In this document: positions 6,111 to 12,031 of the stretch, piece by piece | Layout of the letters: every line of letters begins with the position of its first letter | How positions within the stretch are numbered: the stretch's first letter is position 1 | Position numbers and translations under genes: made by a program | Source: Anaerolineae bacterium | Lineage (GTDB): Bacteria > Chloroflexota > Anaerolineae > JAADDB01 | Direction: 5' to 3' | DNA: 12,031 bases | Assembly (NCBI GenBank): GCA_015486895.1 | Contig: WFQT01000257.1 | Span: 1 to 12,031, forward strand | Notes under the pieces: generated by a model | The model's database searches: none | Told to the model about the DNA's origin: nothing | The model's input: the letters and a program-made list of their open reading frames with translations, nothing else

Positions 6111-8189
6111 TTATTCTTTCTTTTCCTGCTCACGCTTAATGGCGGCGATGACTTCCTCAGTTACATGCTCCGGTACTTGTTCATAGTGGGAATACTCCAT
6201 GAAGAAAATGCCCCGGCCTTGGGTGATGGAACGCAGTTCGATGGCGTAGCGCTGCATTTCTGCCAGCGGTACCAGCGCAGTGATCACCGATTTGCCCTTT
6301 TCCTGCCCCATTCCTTGAATGATGGCTCGGCGGGTGTTCAAATCGCCCATAATATCTCCCACATACTCGTCGGGCACGATCACTCTCACCTTCATAATCG
6401 GTTCCAGCAAGACCGGCTTAGCCTCCATGAAGGCTTTCTTGAATACTTCCCGGCCAGCGATCTGGAAAGCGATGTCCTTAGAGTCTACCGGATGTTCCTT
6501 GCCGTCGAACACCTCGCAACGTACATCCACCACCGGGTATCCGGCCAGCGCTCCTTTATCCAGAGCCGAACGGATCCCTTTCTGGATAGATGGGAAGAAG
6601 GAGTTAGAAATGGCACCGCCAAACACTCGGCTTGTATCGTATTCAAAGCCACTACCTCGGGGCAGAGGCTTGACCTCCATATACACCTCTGCGAATTGCC
6701 CGGCGCCACCAGTTTGCTTTTTATGCCGGTAAGAGCTGGAAGCTGAACGGCTGATTGTCTCCTGGTAGGGAACCTTCGGCAGGGTGGTATTGATGCCAAC
6801 GCCGAATTTGCTCTCCATGTGATGCACGGCGATATCAATGTGGATATCCCCCATGCCGGAAAGGATGGTTTCCTTTGTACCCTGCTCGAAGTGCCAGGTC
6901 AAAGTTGGGTCCTCTTCTGTCAAGCGGGTCAGAGCAGTACCAATTTTAGCCGCGTCTTGCTTGCTTTTGGGGTGGACTGCTACGGAGAACAGGGGGTGCG
7001 GATAAACAGGCGGCTTGAGCAAATATTGGCTGTCTTTCAAACAAAGCGTATCCCCCGTGGCGGTGACAGATAGCTTGGCCACAGCCCCAATATCCCCCAA
7101 GGCAAGCTTTTCTACGTGGGACTGCTCCTTGCCGCGAGTGACCAAAACAGGGCCGACGCGCTCTTCTTCATCTCGGTTAGCGTTCCAAACTCGGGTGTCA
7201 GCGTGAAATTCACCAGAGACAACCCGGAGGTAGTTTAACTTGCCCACGTAAGGGTCAGCCACCGTTTTGAATACCAGTGCTGCCAGGGGGCCATCTGCCT
7301 TGGGCGGCAGTTCCACTTCTTCCTCCGACCCTGGACAGGTGGCAATTTCCGCCGGCATTTCACCCGGATGTGGGAAATAACTGCTAATGGCTTCCATTAG
7401 CGCTACCGCCCCCACATTACGTGTCGCGGCAGTCAGGAAAACCGGCACGATCTCGCCATTGCCAATGCCAGCCTGCAGCCCGGCGGTGATTTCCTCCGGG
7501 GTCAGATCTTCCCCTTCTAAGTACTTCATCAAAATATCGTCGTTTTGCTCGGCGATGGCATCAATCAGTTCCACTCGCAACTCTTCAGCCTGGTCTTTCA
7601 GGTCGGCAGGGAAATCTGTTGGCCCTTTATCGTCCCCCATATATGCTTTCATGGTAATCAGGTCGGCAACGCCTTTGAAGTCTTCCTGCCGGCCGATAGG
7701 AAGCTGCGTCAGCACGAAACGAACGTCAAAAATCTCTTTCAGTTCCGTCAGCACCCGTTCGTAGTTGGCATTATCTCTGTTCATTTTCTGGATAACCACC
7801 GCCCGGGGCAGATTGCGCTCGTCAAAGTAATTCCAAGTTAACTCAGTGCCAACCTCGACGCCGGACACAGCGTCCACGAGAATGATCCCAGCGTCGGCAG
7901 CCCGGATACCCCCTTTGGTCTCTCCGACGAAGTCCGGGTAGCCAGGCGTGTCCAAGATGTTCACTTTGTACTCACTCCACTCTAAAGGCACAAGGGTGGT
8001 GTAAATAGATATCTGCCGCCGAACCTCTTCGGAGTCAAAGTCGGAAATGGTATTGCCGTCTTCCACTTTCCCCATGCGCGTGGTCACGCCGCTGTTGTAC
8101 GCCATCGCCTCTGTCAACGAGGTCTTACCCGAGCCACTGTGGCCGATGAGGACAACGTTTCTAATCTTTTCCGTGGGATAATACTTCAT
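6111..8189 (-). CDS. Elongation factor G-like translational GTPase (EF-G2 / FusA2 type)
   Basis: A five-domain EF-G homologue of 692 residues, the family's usual length. Canonical EF-G moves tRNAs and mRNA through the ribosome using GTP; the role of EF-G2-type paralogues is less clear. G1 is GHSGSGKT (16-23) rather than GHIDAGKT, typical of the EF-G2 branch. Switch I has RQISI (58-62) where EF-G has RGITI. G3 is DTPGY (80-84), with Tyr in place of the catalytic His. G4 is QKMN (134-137, bases 7779-7790) instead of NKMD, a striking change at the residues that select guanine. G5-like TAATRN follows. Domains II-V look complete (GGAGQFAEVYMEV; AFQIAGREVFKKAF; GRGIFFMEYSHYEQVP). The ATG at 8189 has AGGAGGT (8193-8199) just upstream, an excellent site. 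No ribosomal-protein or EF-Tu genes adjoin it, unlike a housekeeping fusA, supporting a paralogue. Confidence 0.93.
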   Translation of the reverse strand: MKYYPTEKIRNVVLIGHSGSGKTSLTEAMAYNSGVTTRMGKVEDGNTISDFDSEEVRRQISIYTTLVPLEWSEYKVNILDTPGYPDFVGETKGGIRAADAGIILVDAVSGVEVGTELTWNYFDERNLPRAVVIQKMNRDNANYERVLTELKEIFDVRFVLTQLPIGRQEDFKGVADLITMKAYMGDDKGPTDFPADLKDQAEELRVELIDAIAEQNDDILMKYLEGEDLTPEEITAGLQAGIGNGEIVPVFLTAATRNVGAVALMEAISSYFPHPGEMPAEIATCPGSEEEVELPPKADGPLAALVFKTVADPYVGKLNYLRVVSGEFHADTRVWNANRDEEERVGPVLVTRGKEQSHVEKLALGDIGAVAKLSVTATGDTLCLKDSQYLLKPPVYPHPLFSVAVHPKSKQDAAKIGTALTRLTEEDPTLTWHFEQGTKETILSGMGDIHIDIAVHHMESKFGVGINTTLPKVPYQETISRSASSSYRHKKQTGGAGQFAEVYMEVKPLPRGSGFEYDTSRVFGGAISNSFFPSIQKGIRSALDKGALAGYPVVDVRCEVFDGKEHPVDSKDIAFQIAGREVFKKAFMEAKPVLLEPIMKVRVIVPDEYVGDIMGDLNTRRAIIQGMGQEKGKSVITALVPLAEMQRYAIELRSITQGRGIFFMEYSHYEQVPEHVTEEVIAAIKREQEKKE

Positions 8190-8295
8190 TATACCTCCTA
8201 CCTATGCGATTACTCCCGATTCGATGACGGGCTCTTTCCAACCGGTTGTTGGCATGGTGAATCCAAGTCCACTTACTGGACTCTGGCGTTTTCAA

Positions 8296-8378
8296 TTTAG
8301 CCACAGAAAAACACAGAACTTCACAGATTTGGGTCGAAAAGCAAAGGAAAATCTGCATTAATCCGTGCAATCTGTGGC
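8296..8378. repeat. TCTGTG-family inverted repeat, copy 4
   Basis: The left arm (8301-8330, CCACAGA, then CACAGA, then CACAGATTT) pairs imperfectly with the right arm (8349-8377, AAATCTG, then AATCCGTGCAATCTGTGG) around an 18-nt loop. 8360-8376 is identical to 5421-5437. It would fold in the leader of the EF-G-like mRNA if transcription starts at the candidate promoter upstream. Confidence 0.6.
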
Positions 8379-8432
8379 GAAGATAGTTAGGTCGAAACTA
8401 AAACGTCATTTTCGCCAGACTCCAGTTCGTTT

Positions 8433-8461
8433 ATTCTAACACAACTCCCAGGGATGACCAA
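8433..8461 (-). promoter_or_regulatory. Candidate promoter of the EF-G-like gene
   Basis: On the - strand a -35-like TTGGTC (8461-8456) and a -10-like TAGAAT (8438-8433, five of six consensus bases) are separated by exactly 17 bases. This would give a leader of roughly 235 bases that includes the inverted repeat. The -35 is weak. Confidence 0.35.
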
Positions 8462-8558
8462 AGGGAAAGGCAAACTTCTGTTGGCGGGGAGACAAATGCA
8501 TGTTGCCGTTCATCCTTGTAAGCGCTTTTTTAGCACCTGGTTTTGTAGCCGGGTGACT

Positions 8559-9209
8559 TCATCCTCCGGCGGGTCTCGTCTCTATTTCTGTCGCCAGCGC
8601 TTGCATCGACTCGTCGACATAAGGGTAGAGCAGCCAGACGGAGAAGACGCCAAAGAGAGCCCCCGTGATGACTCGAGAGAACCAACTGCTTTCCCAAAGG
8701 CCTAAAAGTTGGCCGCTGCCGTCAATCACCATGGGCAATATAGACAACAAGTACCAGCCAATGGGCAATTGGGGCCAGCGTTTTTTGCTCAAGGCGTAAG
8801 CCAGGCCAGCCAAAAAGGCAGAGGTGTAGATGGCCGTGTCTCGCTGGCAGAAAGCCATTTTGTAGCCTAACTGGTCATTGCCGATGAAATAACGACGCTG
8901 TTGTGGCGAGGCATGGGAAGGCAAACCCGCTTGCTGCAACACCTGCAGGCTGTAAGTAGCTTTTTCGCCGAAGAGAAAAAAAGAGCGCTCCGGCAACTGG
9001 TGACAGAGGGGACGGTAGGCCAAGTAGATAGCCCGGCCGACGCTGCTCCACCCGCTGTGCATGAAAACCGGCGCAGAGAGGGGCAACAGCACGTAGAGGG
9101 CCAAGATCAAGTTAAAGAAAGCCCGCCAGCGCCTGGCGATGAGGTAGAGTAGCTTGTTAGTATAGTACTCCAGGCAAGCGACACCGGCAACCGGCTGTGA
9201 TCTGTTCAT
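8559..9209 (-). CDS. DUF2085 family predicted membrane protein
   Basis: A 216-residue membrane protein matching the conserved pattern of DUF2085: CHQLPERSFF (C69-F78), CQRDTAIY (C121-Y128), PMVIDGSGQLLGLWES (about 158-173), and SRVITGALFG. The invariant Cys/His/Asp motifs suggest a metal- or cofactor-related role, but no function is established that I know of. Hydrophobic segments lie at about 31-50, 126-145, 150-170 and 180-197. The ATG overlaps the stop of the CcdA-like gene by four bases (ATGA) and has GGAG seven bases upstream, so the two are translationally coupled. It is the last gene of the leftward group. Its link to cytochrome c maturation is by position only. Confidence 0.85.
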   Translation of the reverse strand: MNRSQPVAGVACLEYYTNKLLYLIARRWRAFFNLILALYVLLPLSAPVFMHSGWSSVGRAIYLAYRPLCHQLPERSFFLFGEKATYSLQVLQQAGLPSHASPQQRRYFIGNDQLGYKMAFCQRDTAIYTSAFLAGLAYALSKKRWPQLPIGWYLLSILPMVIDGSGQLLGLWESSWFSRVITGALFGVFSVWLLYPYVDESMQALATEIETRPAGG

Positions 9210-9643
9210 TCCACTACTCCGGGGGCCACGCTGCTCACCCCCGCTCCGCTCAGGTAGCCGATATAAGCTAGTACTAACGGCAGGACGCAGGGAGAAAGAA
9301 AGGAAGCCAAGCCGGTCAACGTTAAAACGACCACCAGTACTGAATCCAATAGCCGCGGCAACGGCAATTGTGACTTGCTAAGATAATACGTCAATGCTCC
9401 TATGACCAGCGCGGCTAAGACCCATCCCCAAGTTACTATCTTTACCCGGGCGATGCGCAGGCCGAACACGACTAACAAAGTGCCCCCTACTCTCACGATC
9501 AGGGGTAGAATGTCGTAGAGGGCATAGCCTACCAGGCCAACGGAGGCACCCATGATGGTGAAAATCAACGAAAAACCGAGCACCAAGAAGAGTGCATGAG
9601 AAAACGTCTGCCAGCGGGTTACCCGTACGCCACTTATCGTCAT
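9206..9643 (-). CDS. Small CcdA/DsbD-like transmembrane protein with swapped halves
   Basis: CcdA-type proteins pass electrons from cytoplasmic thioredoxin across the membrane to thiol proteins such as those of cytochrome c assembly. In a normal member the order is LSPCVLPLVP-AYIGYLSG, then the GFSLVF helix, then a further helix ending in FGL, then a second half with a second Cys. Here residues 16-62 match the second and third helices (HALFLVLGFSLIFTIMGASVG, then VGGTLLVVFGL), an extra hydrophobic segment follows (about 70-88), and the signature of the first helix comes last (FLSPCVLPLVLAYIGYLSG, 115-133). C119 is the only cysteine, the usual Pro after LPLV is Leu, and the second half of CcdA is absent. 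The ATG has GGAG eight bases upstream and an in-frame TGA just before it, so it cannot be extended. The frame is intact, so it may be a real permuted protein, a remnant, or an assembly product. Confidence 0.7.
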   Translation of the reverse strand: MTISGVRVTRWQTFSHALFLVLGFSLIFTIMGASVGLVGYALYDILPLIVRVGGTLLVVFGLRIARVKIVTWGWVLAALVIGALTYYLSKSQLPLPRLLDSVLVVVLTLTGLASFLSPCVLPLVLAYIGYLSGAGVSSVAPGVVE

Positions 9644-9664
9644 AAACGAATCTCCACATCAAGC

Positions 9665-9760
9665 AGCTTGGCAGTTGAAACTGCGGGCTACACTACGCAA
9701 AGTCGCCCTACGGTGACTGGATTCCAGATTCCAACCTGTACAGGTGGATTTAGTAATCGT
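9665..9760. repeat. Cluster of small palindromes in a 164-base gap
   Basis: Four adjacent symmetric elements: GCAGTT-GA-AACTGC (9671-9684); AGTCGCC-CTAC-GGTGACT (9701-9718, 7-bp stem with one G-T pair); CTGGATTCCAG (9717-9727); and CCAACCTGTACAGGTGG (9731-9747). The packing resembles a REP-like or small non-autonomous element. It separates the CcdA-like gene from the gene upstream of it and could also act in transcript processing. Confidence 0.45.
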
Positions 9761-9807
9761 TGGAGAACGCCAAGTACAGCCTGAATGGCGCTTCCGATCT
9801 TCGCTCT

Positions 9808-11025
9808 TCAATCGCGGCCCCTCCCCTCGCCCCAAATCTGTGCTAAAGCATGCTTGTAGCGGCCACGCTCCTGCTGGTAAGTAAGCATATCCAACGCTCC
9901 TTTCTCGTACTGGTCATCTAAGCGGGCAATAGCCATGAGCAACTCTTCACGCCGGGCGGCGACATCTACCGGCTGCGGAGGTCGCCGCTGGTGCCGGCTA
10001 CCATACCAACCAACTAAGAGTGCGACGAAGAAGACAAGCACGCCGACGGCAATAGCCAGCGGCTTGATGGCGATGGGCGGCCGGCCGGGAATGTTGGCAA
10101 AGGAAACAGCAATCTGTTCCCCCGCAGGCAACGCCTTAGTGCTCCAAATGGCGAACGGTTTGCCGTCAATCTGGTGCTCTCCTTGCTCCTGGAAAGCAGA
10201 TGACTTTATCCTCTCCCCCAACTTTGGCACGACCAGAATGACTTGAGTGGCAGGATAGGGTAAGAAGTGCTTCAGTGTGGTGTGAAACGAGCCGTATGGT
10301 ACCGTATAGCGGAAGAGCACCCGGCGCACCTGCTCTCCCGGTGGCAAAGGCAGGGTGTCTATAACCATGCCGTGGACCTGCTGGAAGCGATGGCCGGAAG
10401 CACCGTTGTCGACAAATCGCACTGCTTTGGCATTGGCGGGCAAAGGCAGCCGCAGCACGGCGCGTCCGCTCACACCAGCCAGCGGTTGGCCAATGTAAGT
10501 ACGATCGCTCGGGTTGTCTAAAATGTAATACTCCGCAACTTGCAGGCCTATGGGTGAGAAGTTAAGAATCCAGTGCAATCGATAGATGTGGATAGCGGGA
10601 GCAGTATCGGTACTCGCATATACGGTTACGGTTACCGGTACAGTGTTAGTATCCGGCAAAATGCTTAGCAGCGCCGATCTGTAAGTGACGTTCTCATAGG
10701 AAACAGCCACCTGGAAACGTAGCGTCGCATCCCGGTTTAAGTGGGAAAAGCGGAATGCGCCATGGCTATCGGTCCTACTTTGCACCGGCGATCCTATTTG
10801 CCTGCCATCAGTAAAGGCAGTCAAAGTTACAGGCAGAGAAGACAAGCTGGCAGTGATTCCAGCGCTGCCCATTTCCACCATGCCTCGAATACTACCTTTC
10901 CCAACGAATGGGTCAATGCTGGTTTGTGCTCCGGCATTACCTGGGGAAAGGAGCAGTAATGCCAACAACATAACGGCCACCCAGGCGACAATGGCAGGCT
11001 GACAGATGAAAAAGGATTTTCTCAT
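9808..11025 (-). CDS. Secreted/membrane-anchored protein with Ig-like N-terminal domain and helical tail
   Basis: Function unknown. I start it at the ATG at 11025, giving 405 residues, because a clean signal peptide begins there (MRKSFFICQP, a hydrophobic core, then NAGA before Q34); the open frame extends 38 codons further to 11139 without signal-like character. Neither start has a strong ribosome site. Residues about 40-140 look like a carboxypeptidase-regulatory or Ig-like beta-sandwich (GSIRGMVEMG, TDSHGAFRFSHL). A second extracytoplasmic region follows (about 150-315, with NPSDRTYIG and PLPPGEQVRRVLFRYTVPYG). One membrane helix lies at about 322-341. The cytoplasmic tail (356-405, LLMAIARLDDQYEKGALDMLTYQQERGRY) resembles SHOCT-like or CcmI-type short helical segments. 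It lies between ccmE and the CcdA-like gene, so a scaffolding role in cytochrome c assembly is possible but unproven. The 185 bases to ccmE hold nothing I can name. Confidence 0.75.
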   Translation of the reverse strand: MRKSFFICQPAIVAWVAVMLLALLLLSPGNAGAQTSIDPFVGKGSIRGMVEMGSAGITASLSSLPVTLTAFTDGRQIGSPVQSRTDSHGAFRFSHLNRDATLRFQVAVSYENVTYRSALLSILPDTNTVPVTVTVYASTDTAPAIHIYRLHWILNFSPIGLQVAEYYILDNPSDRTYIGQPLAGVSGRAVLRLPLPANAKAVRFVDNGASGHRFQQVHGMVIDTLPLPPGEQVRRVLFRYTVPYGSFHTTLKHFLPYPATQVILVVPKLGERIKSSAFQEQGEHQIDGKPFAIWSTKALPAGEQIAVSFANIPGRPPIAIKPLAIAVGVLVFFVALLVGWYGSRHQRRPPQPVDVAARREELLMAIARLDDQYEKGALDMLTYQQERGRYKHALAQIWGEGRGRD

Positions 11026-11210
11026 ACCGATAGTTTGGTTTACCTTGTATCTTTCCTTGAGGTCATTGATAATGCTCAATCTATTAATTTCACCCTCTAA
11101 CTGGTACCCTCTGAAGCATTCTATTGTTGGCATTGGCAATTTTCTTGGCTTGTTTTCCCCTGCTCTGACTAGGCCGATTCAGTCACGATAGGACCAACAC
11201 CGGTAAAGTA

Positions 11211-11654
11211 TTATTTTGTGATTTTCACTTGTTCGTACCGGGAAGGGCATTTCAGCAGCAAAGTATTAGCTTGCAAGACACCGTTTGCCTCTAACGTGCC
11301 TTCGACGATAGCTTCCGCTTCGTCCGTCATGTTGTCCGGCTTGACACCATCGAAATGGACCGGCAACGTCGTGCCATTATCATCCACAATGGTGAAATCT
11401 AACTTCATGGTTGTCGGATCCCAGACGATGGTCTTGGGCAGGAGCTTGCCAGACACCCTGATCATTTTGCCGGTCAGGTATGCCTGCTGGGCTTTCACTT
11501 CCGTGGGAGTGCGGTAATAGGCTCCTGTGGCACCTAAGGCATTGACAACCAAATAGACAGCGGCAGCAATGATGATCAGCCCCCCGACGAGGAATTTATA
11601 TTGCTTTTTGCCACTCTTCCCCTGCGGTAAGGATATCCACTCATTCTCCGGCAT
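11211..11654 (-). CDS. ccmE: Cytochrome c maturation haem chaperone CcmE, CxxxY type
   Basis: CcmE carries haem covalently on the outer face of the membrane and hands it to CcmF for attachment to apocytochrome c (System I). With the start at 11654 the protein has 147 residues, close to the family norm: a short cytoplasmic N-terminus, one membrane helix at about 20-40 (FLVGGLIIIAAAVYLVVNAL), then the OB-fold beta-barrel (IRVSGKLLP, LDFTIVDDNGTTLPVHFDGVKPDNM, EAIVEGTLEANGVLQANTLLLKCPSRYE). The haem-binding His of the classical HxxxY motif is replaced by C136, with Y140: a CxxxY motif known from Desulfovibrio and archaeal CcmE. I chose 11654 because GGAGG (in CGGAGGAATG) lies nine bases before it and the DUF2007 stop is four bases upstream. 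An ATG at 11675 would add seven residues without a ribosome site. Confidence 0.93.
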   Translation of the reverse strand: MPENEWISLPQGKSGKKQYKFLVGGLIIIAAAVYLVVNALGATGAYYRTPTEVKAQQAYLTGKMIRVSGKLLPKTIVWDPTTMKLDFTIVDDNGTTLPVHFDGVKPDNMTDEAEAIVEGTLEANGVLQANTLLLKCPSRYEQVKITK

Positions 11655-11658
11655 CACA

Positions 11659-11955
11659 TCATTCCTCCGCCCCATTCAGATCAGTCACCGATGAACCCTG
11701 CAAAGCTAACTCATCCAGTTCTTCCGGGGAAAATGGCTCTATATCCAGTAGCGTACGCGCCTGCTCCGCTTGCTCTACAGGAACCAGTACCTCCACTTGT
11801 GCCAATGGACCCACGGTCAGGGGATAAACGGTGGAGCCTGCCGACTCGCCCCGCAAGAAAACCGGAATGCCGGCGCCACGTAATTTACTTCGCATGACTT
11901 CTGCCTCGGCTAAATTGATAGCACAGTAAATCACGTCGGTGGCCTCATTACCCAT
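11659..11955 (-). CDS. DUF2007-type small protein
   Basis: A soluble protein of 98 residues when started at the ATG at 11955, which has GGGAGAGG just upstream; the frame stays open to the window edge through a TTG at 12018, but that extension has no ribosome site. The core (VIYCAINLAEAEVMRSKLRGAGIPVFLRGE, then VGPLAQVEVLVPVEQAEQARTLL) matches DUF2007 (putative signal-transducing) proteins, which form a small ferredoxin-like alpha-beta fold. The acidic C-terminus (SPEELDELALQG) is probably flexible. The reaction or partner is unknown. Its stop codon is four bases before the ccmE start, so the two are in one transcript. Confidence 0.8.
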   Translation of the reverse strand: MGNEATDVIYCAINLAEAEVMRSKLRGAGIPVFLRGESAGSTVYPLTVGPLAQVEVLVPVEQAEQARTLLDIEPFSPEELDELALQGSSVTDLNGAEE

Positions 11956-12031
11956 AGCCTCTCCCTGTTCCCGAGGGACAACGCCGGCGCACGGCGTTAC
12001 GCCTAATAATCGTCCCAACGCTTCTTTGAAA

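Larger units (their letters stand above)
8190..8558. other. 369-base intergenic region between the DUF2085 and EF-G-like genes
   Basis: No convincing gene. It holds the EF-G-like ribosome site (8193-8199), the 10-bp palindrome CAACCGGTTG (8239-8248), the inverted repeat at 8296-8378, and a candidate - strand promoter at 8433-8461. I find no clear terminator for the DUF2085 gene, so read-through from that gene group into the EF-G-like gene cannot be excluded. Confidence 0.55.

Noticed and set aside
9378..9662. A 94-codon frame on the - strand overlapping the CcdA-like gene.
   Set aside because: It is another frame of the same DNA, with arginine-rich, non-membrane content; the overlapping frame has clear transmembrane and CcdA motifs.
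9786..9800. GGCGCTTCCGATCT resembles the end of a common sequencing adapter (CTCTTCCGATCT).
   Set aside because: Only the last ten bases (9791-9800) match exactly, which can occur by chance in a window of this size. It is worth remembering if read mapping shows a break near the CcdA-like gene.
11026..11139. 38-codon N-terminal extension of the Ig-like protein.
   Set aside because: It would bury the signal peptide, shows no ribosome site, and has no domain character.
12003..12031. Possible C-terminal end (SKKRWDDY, then TAG) of a - strand gene upstream of the DUF2007 gene.
   Set aside because: Only eight codons are visible and another frame is also open, so the gene cannot be supported from this window.

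Overview
The window (about 53% G+C by eye) reads as a chromosomal segment of a bacterium, most likely a member of the Chloroflexota (inferred from gene content: a Cys-type CcmE next to DUF2007 and DUF2085 genes, an EF-G2-type factor, and scattered 'AATCTGTG'-type intergenic repeats). No phage, transposase, CRISPR, tRNA or rRNA gene is visible. The taxonomic call is an inference without a database search.

Left part, + strand: the window opens inside an ABC exporter half-transporter gene (1-1580, 5' end outside). A 530-base gap follows, holding a weak terminator and a composite repeat. Then comes a tightly overlapping four-gene operon (2111-5257): ECF sigma factor, zinc-binding membrane anti-sigma factor, a polytopic membrane protein, and the 16S rRNA dimethyltransferase RsmA/KsgA. 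All three junctions overlap (11, 14 and 8 nt). After a 256-base gap with another repeat copy comes a lipoprotein gene of unknown function (5514-6041).

Middle: a perfect 15-bp hairpin (6045-6085) separates the lipoprotein gene from a convergent, apparently monocistronic EF-G-like gene on the - strand (6111-8189). Its T tract lies on the side expected for terminating the EF-G transcript. The factor has EF-G2-like G1 and G3 motifs and a very unusual G4 motif, QKMN in place of NKxD. Its leader carries a further repeat copy and a candidate promoter.

Right part, - strand: a gene group reading leftward and running off the right edge looks like part of a cytochrome c maturation (System I) locus. In transcription order it holds a DUF2007 protein, CcmE of the CxxxY type, a secreted/membrane protein with an Ig-like N-terminus and a short helical cytoplasmic tail, a small CcdA-like protein whose two recognisable halves are in swapped order, and a DUF2085 membrane protein. 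CcmE carries haem and CcdA-type proteins carry reductant across the membrane, so the grouping makes sense, but the CcdA-like protein is abnormal. It has only one cysteine and lacks the second CcdA half.

The observations most worth following are the permuted half-CcdA, the QKMN G4 motif in the EF-G-like protein, the CxxxY CcmE, and the intergenic repeat family with four copies in 12 kb.
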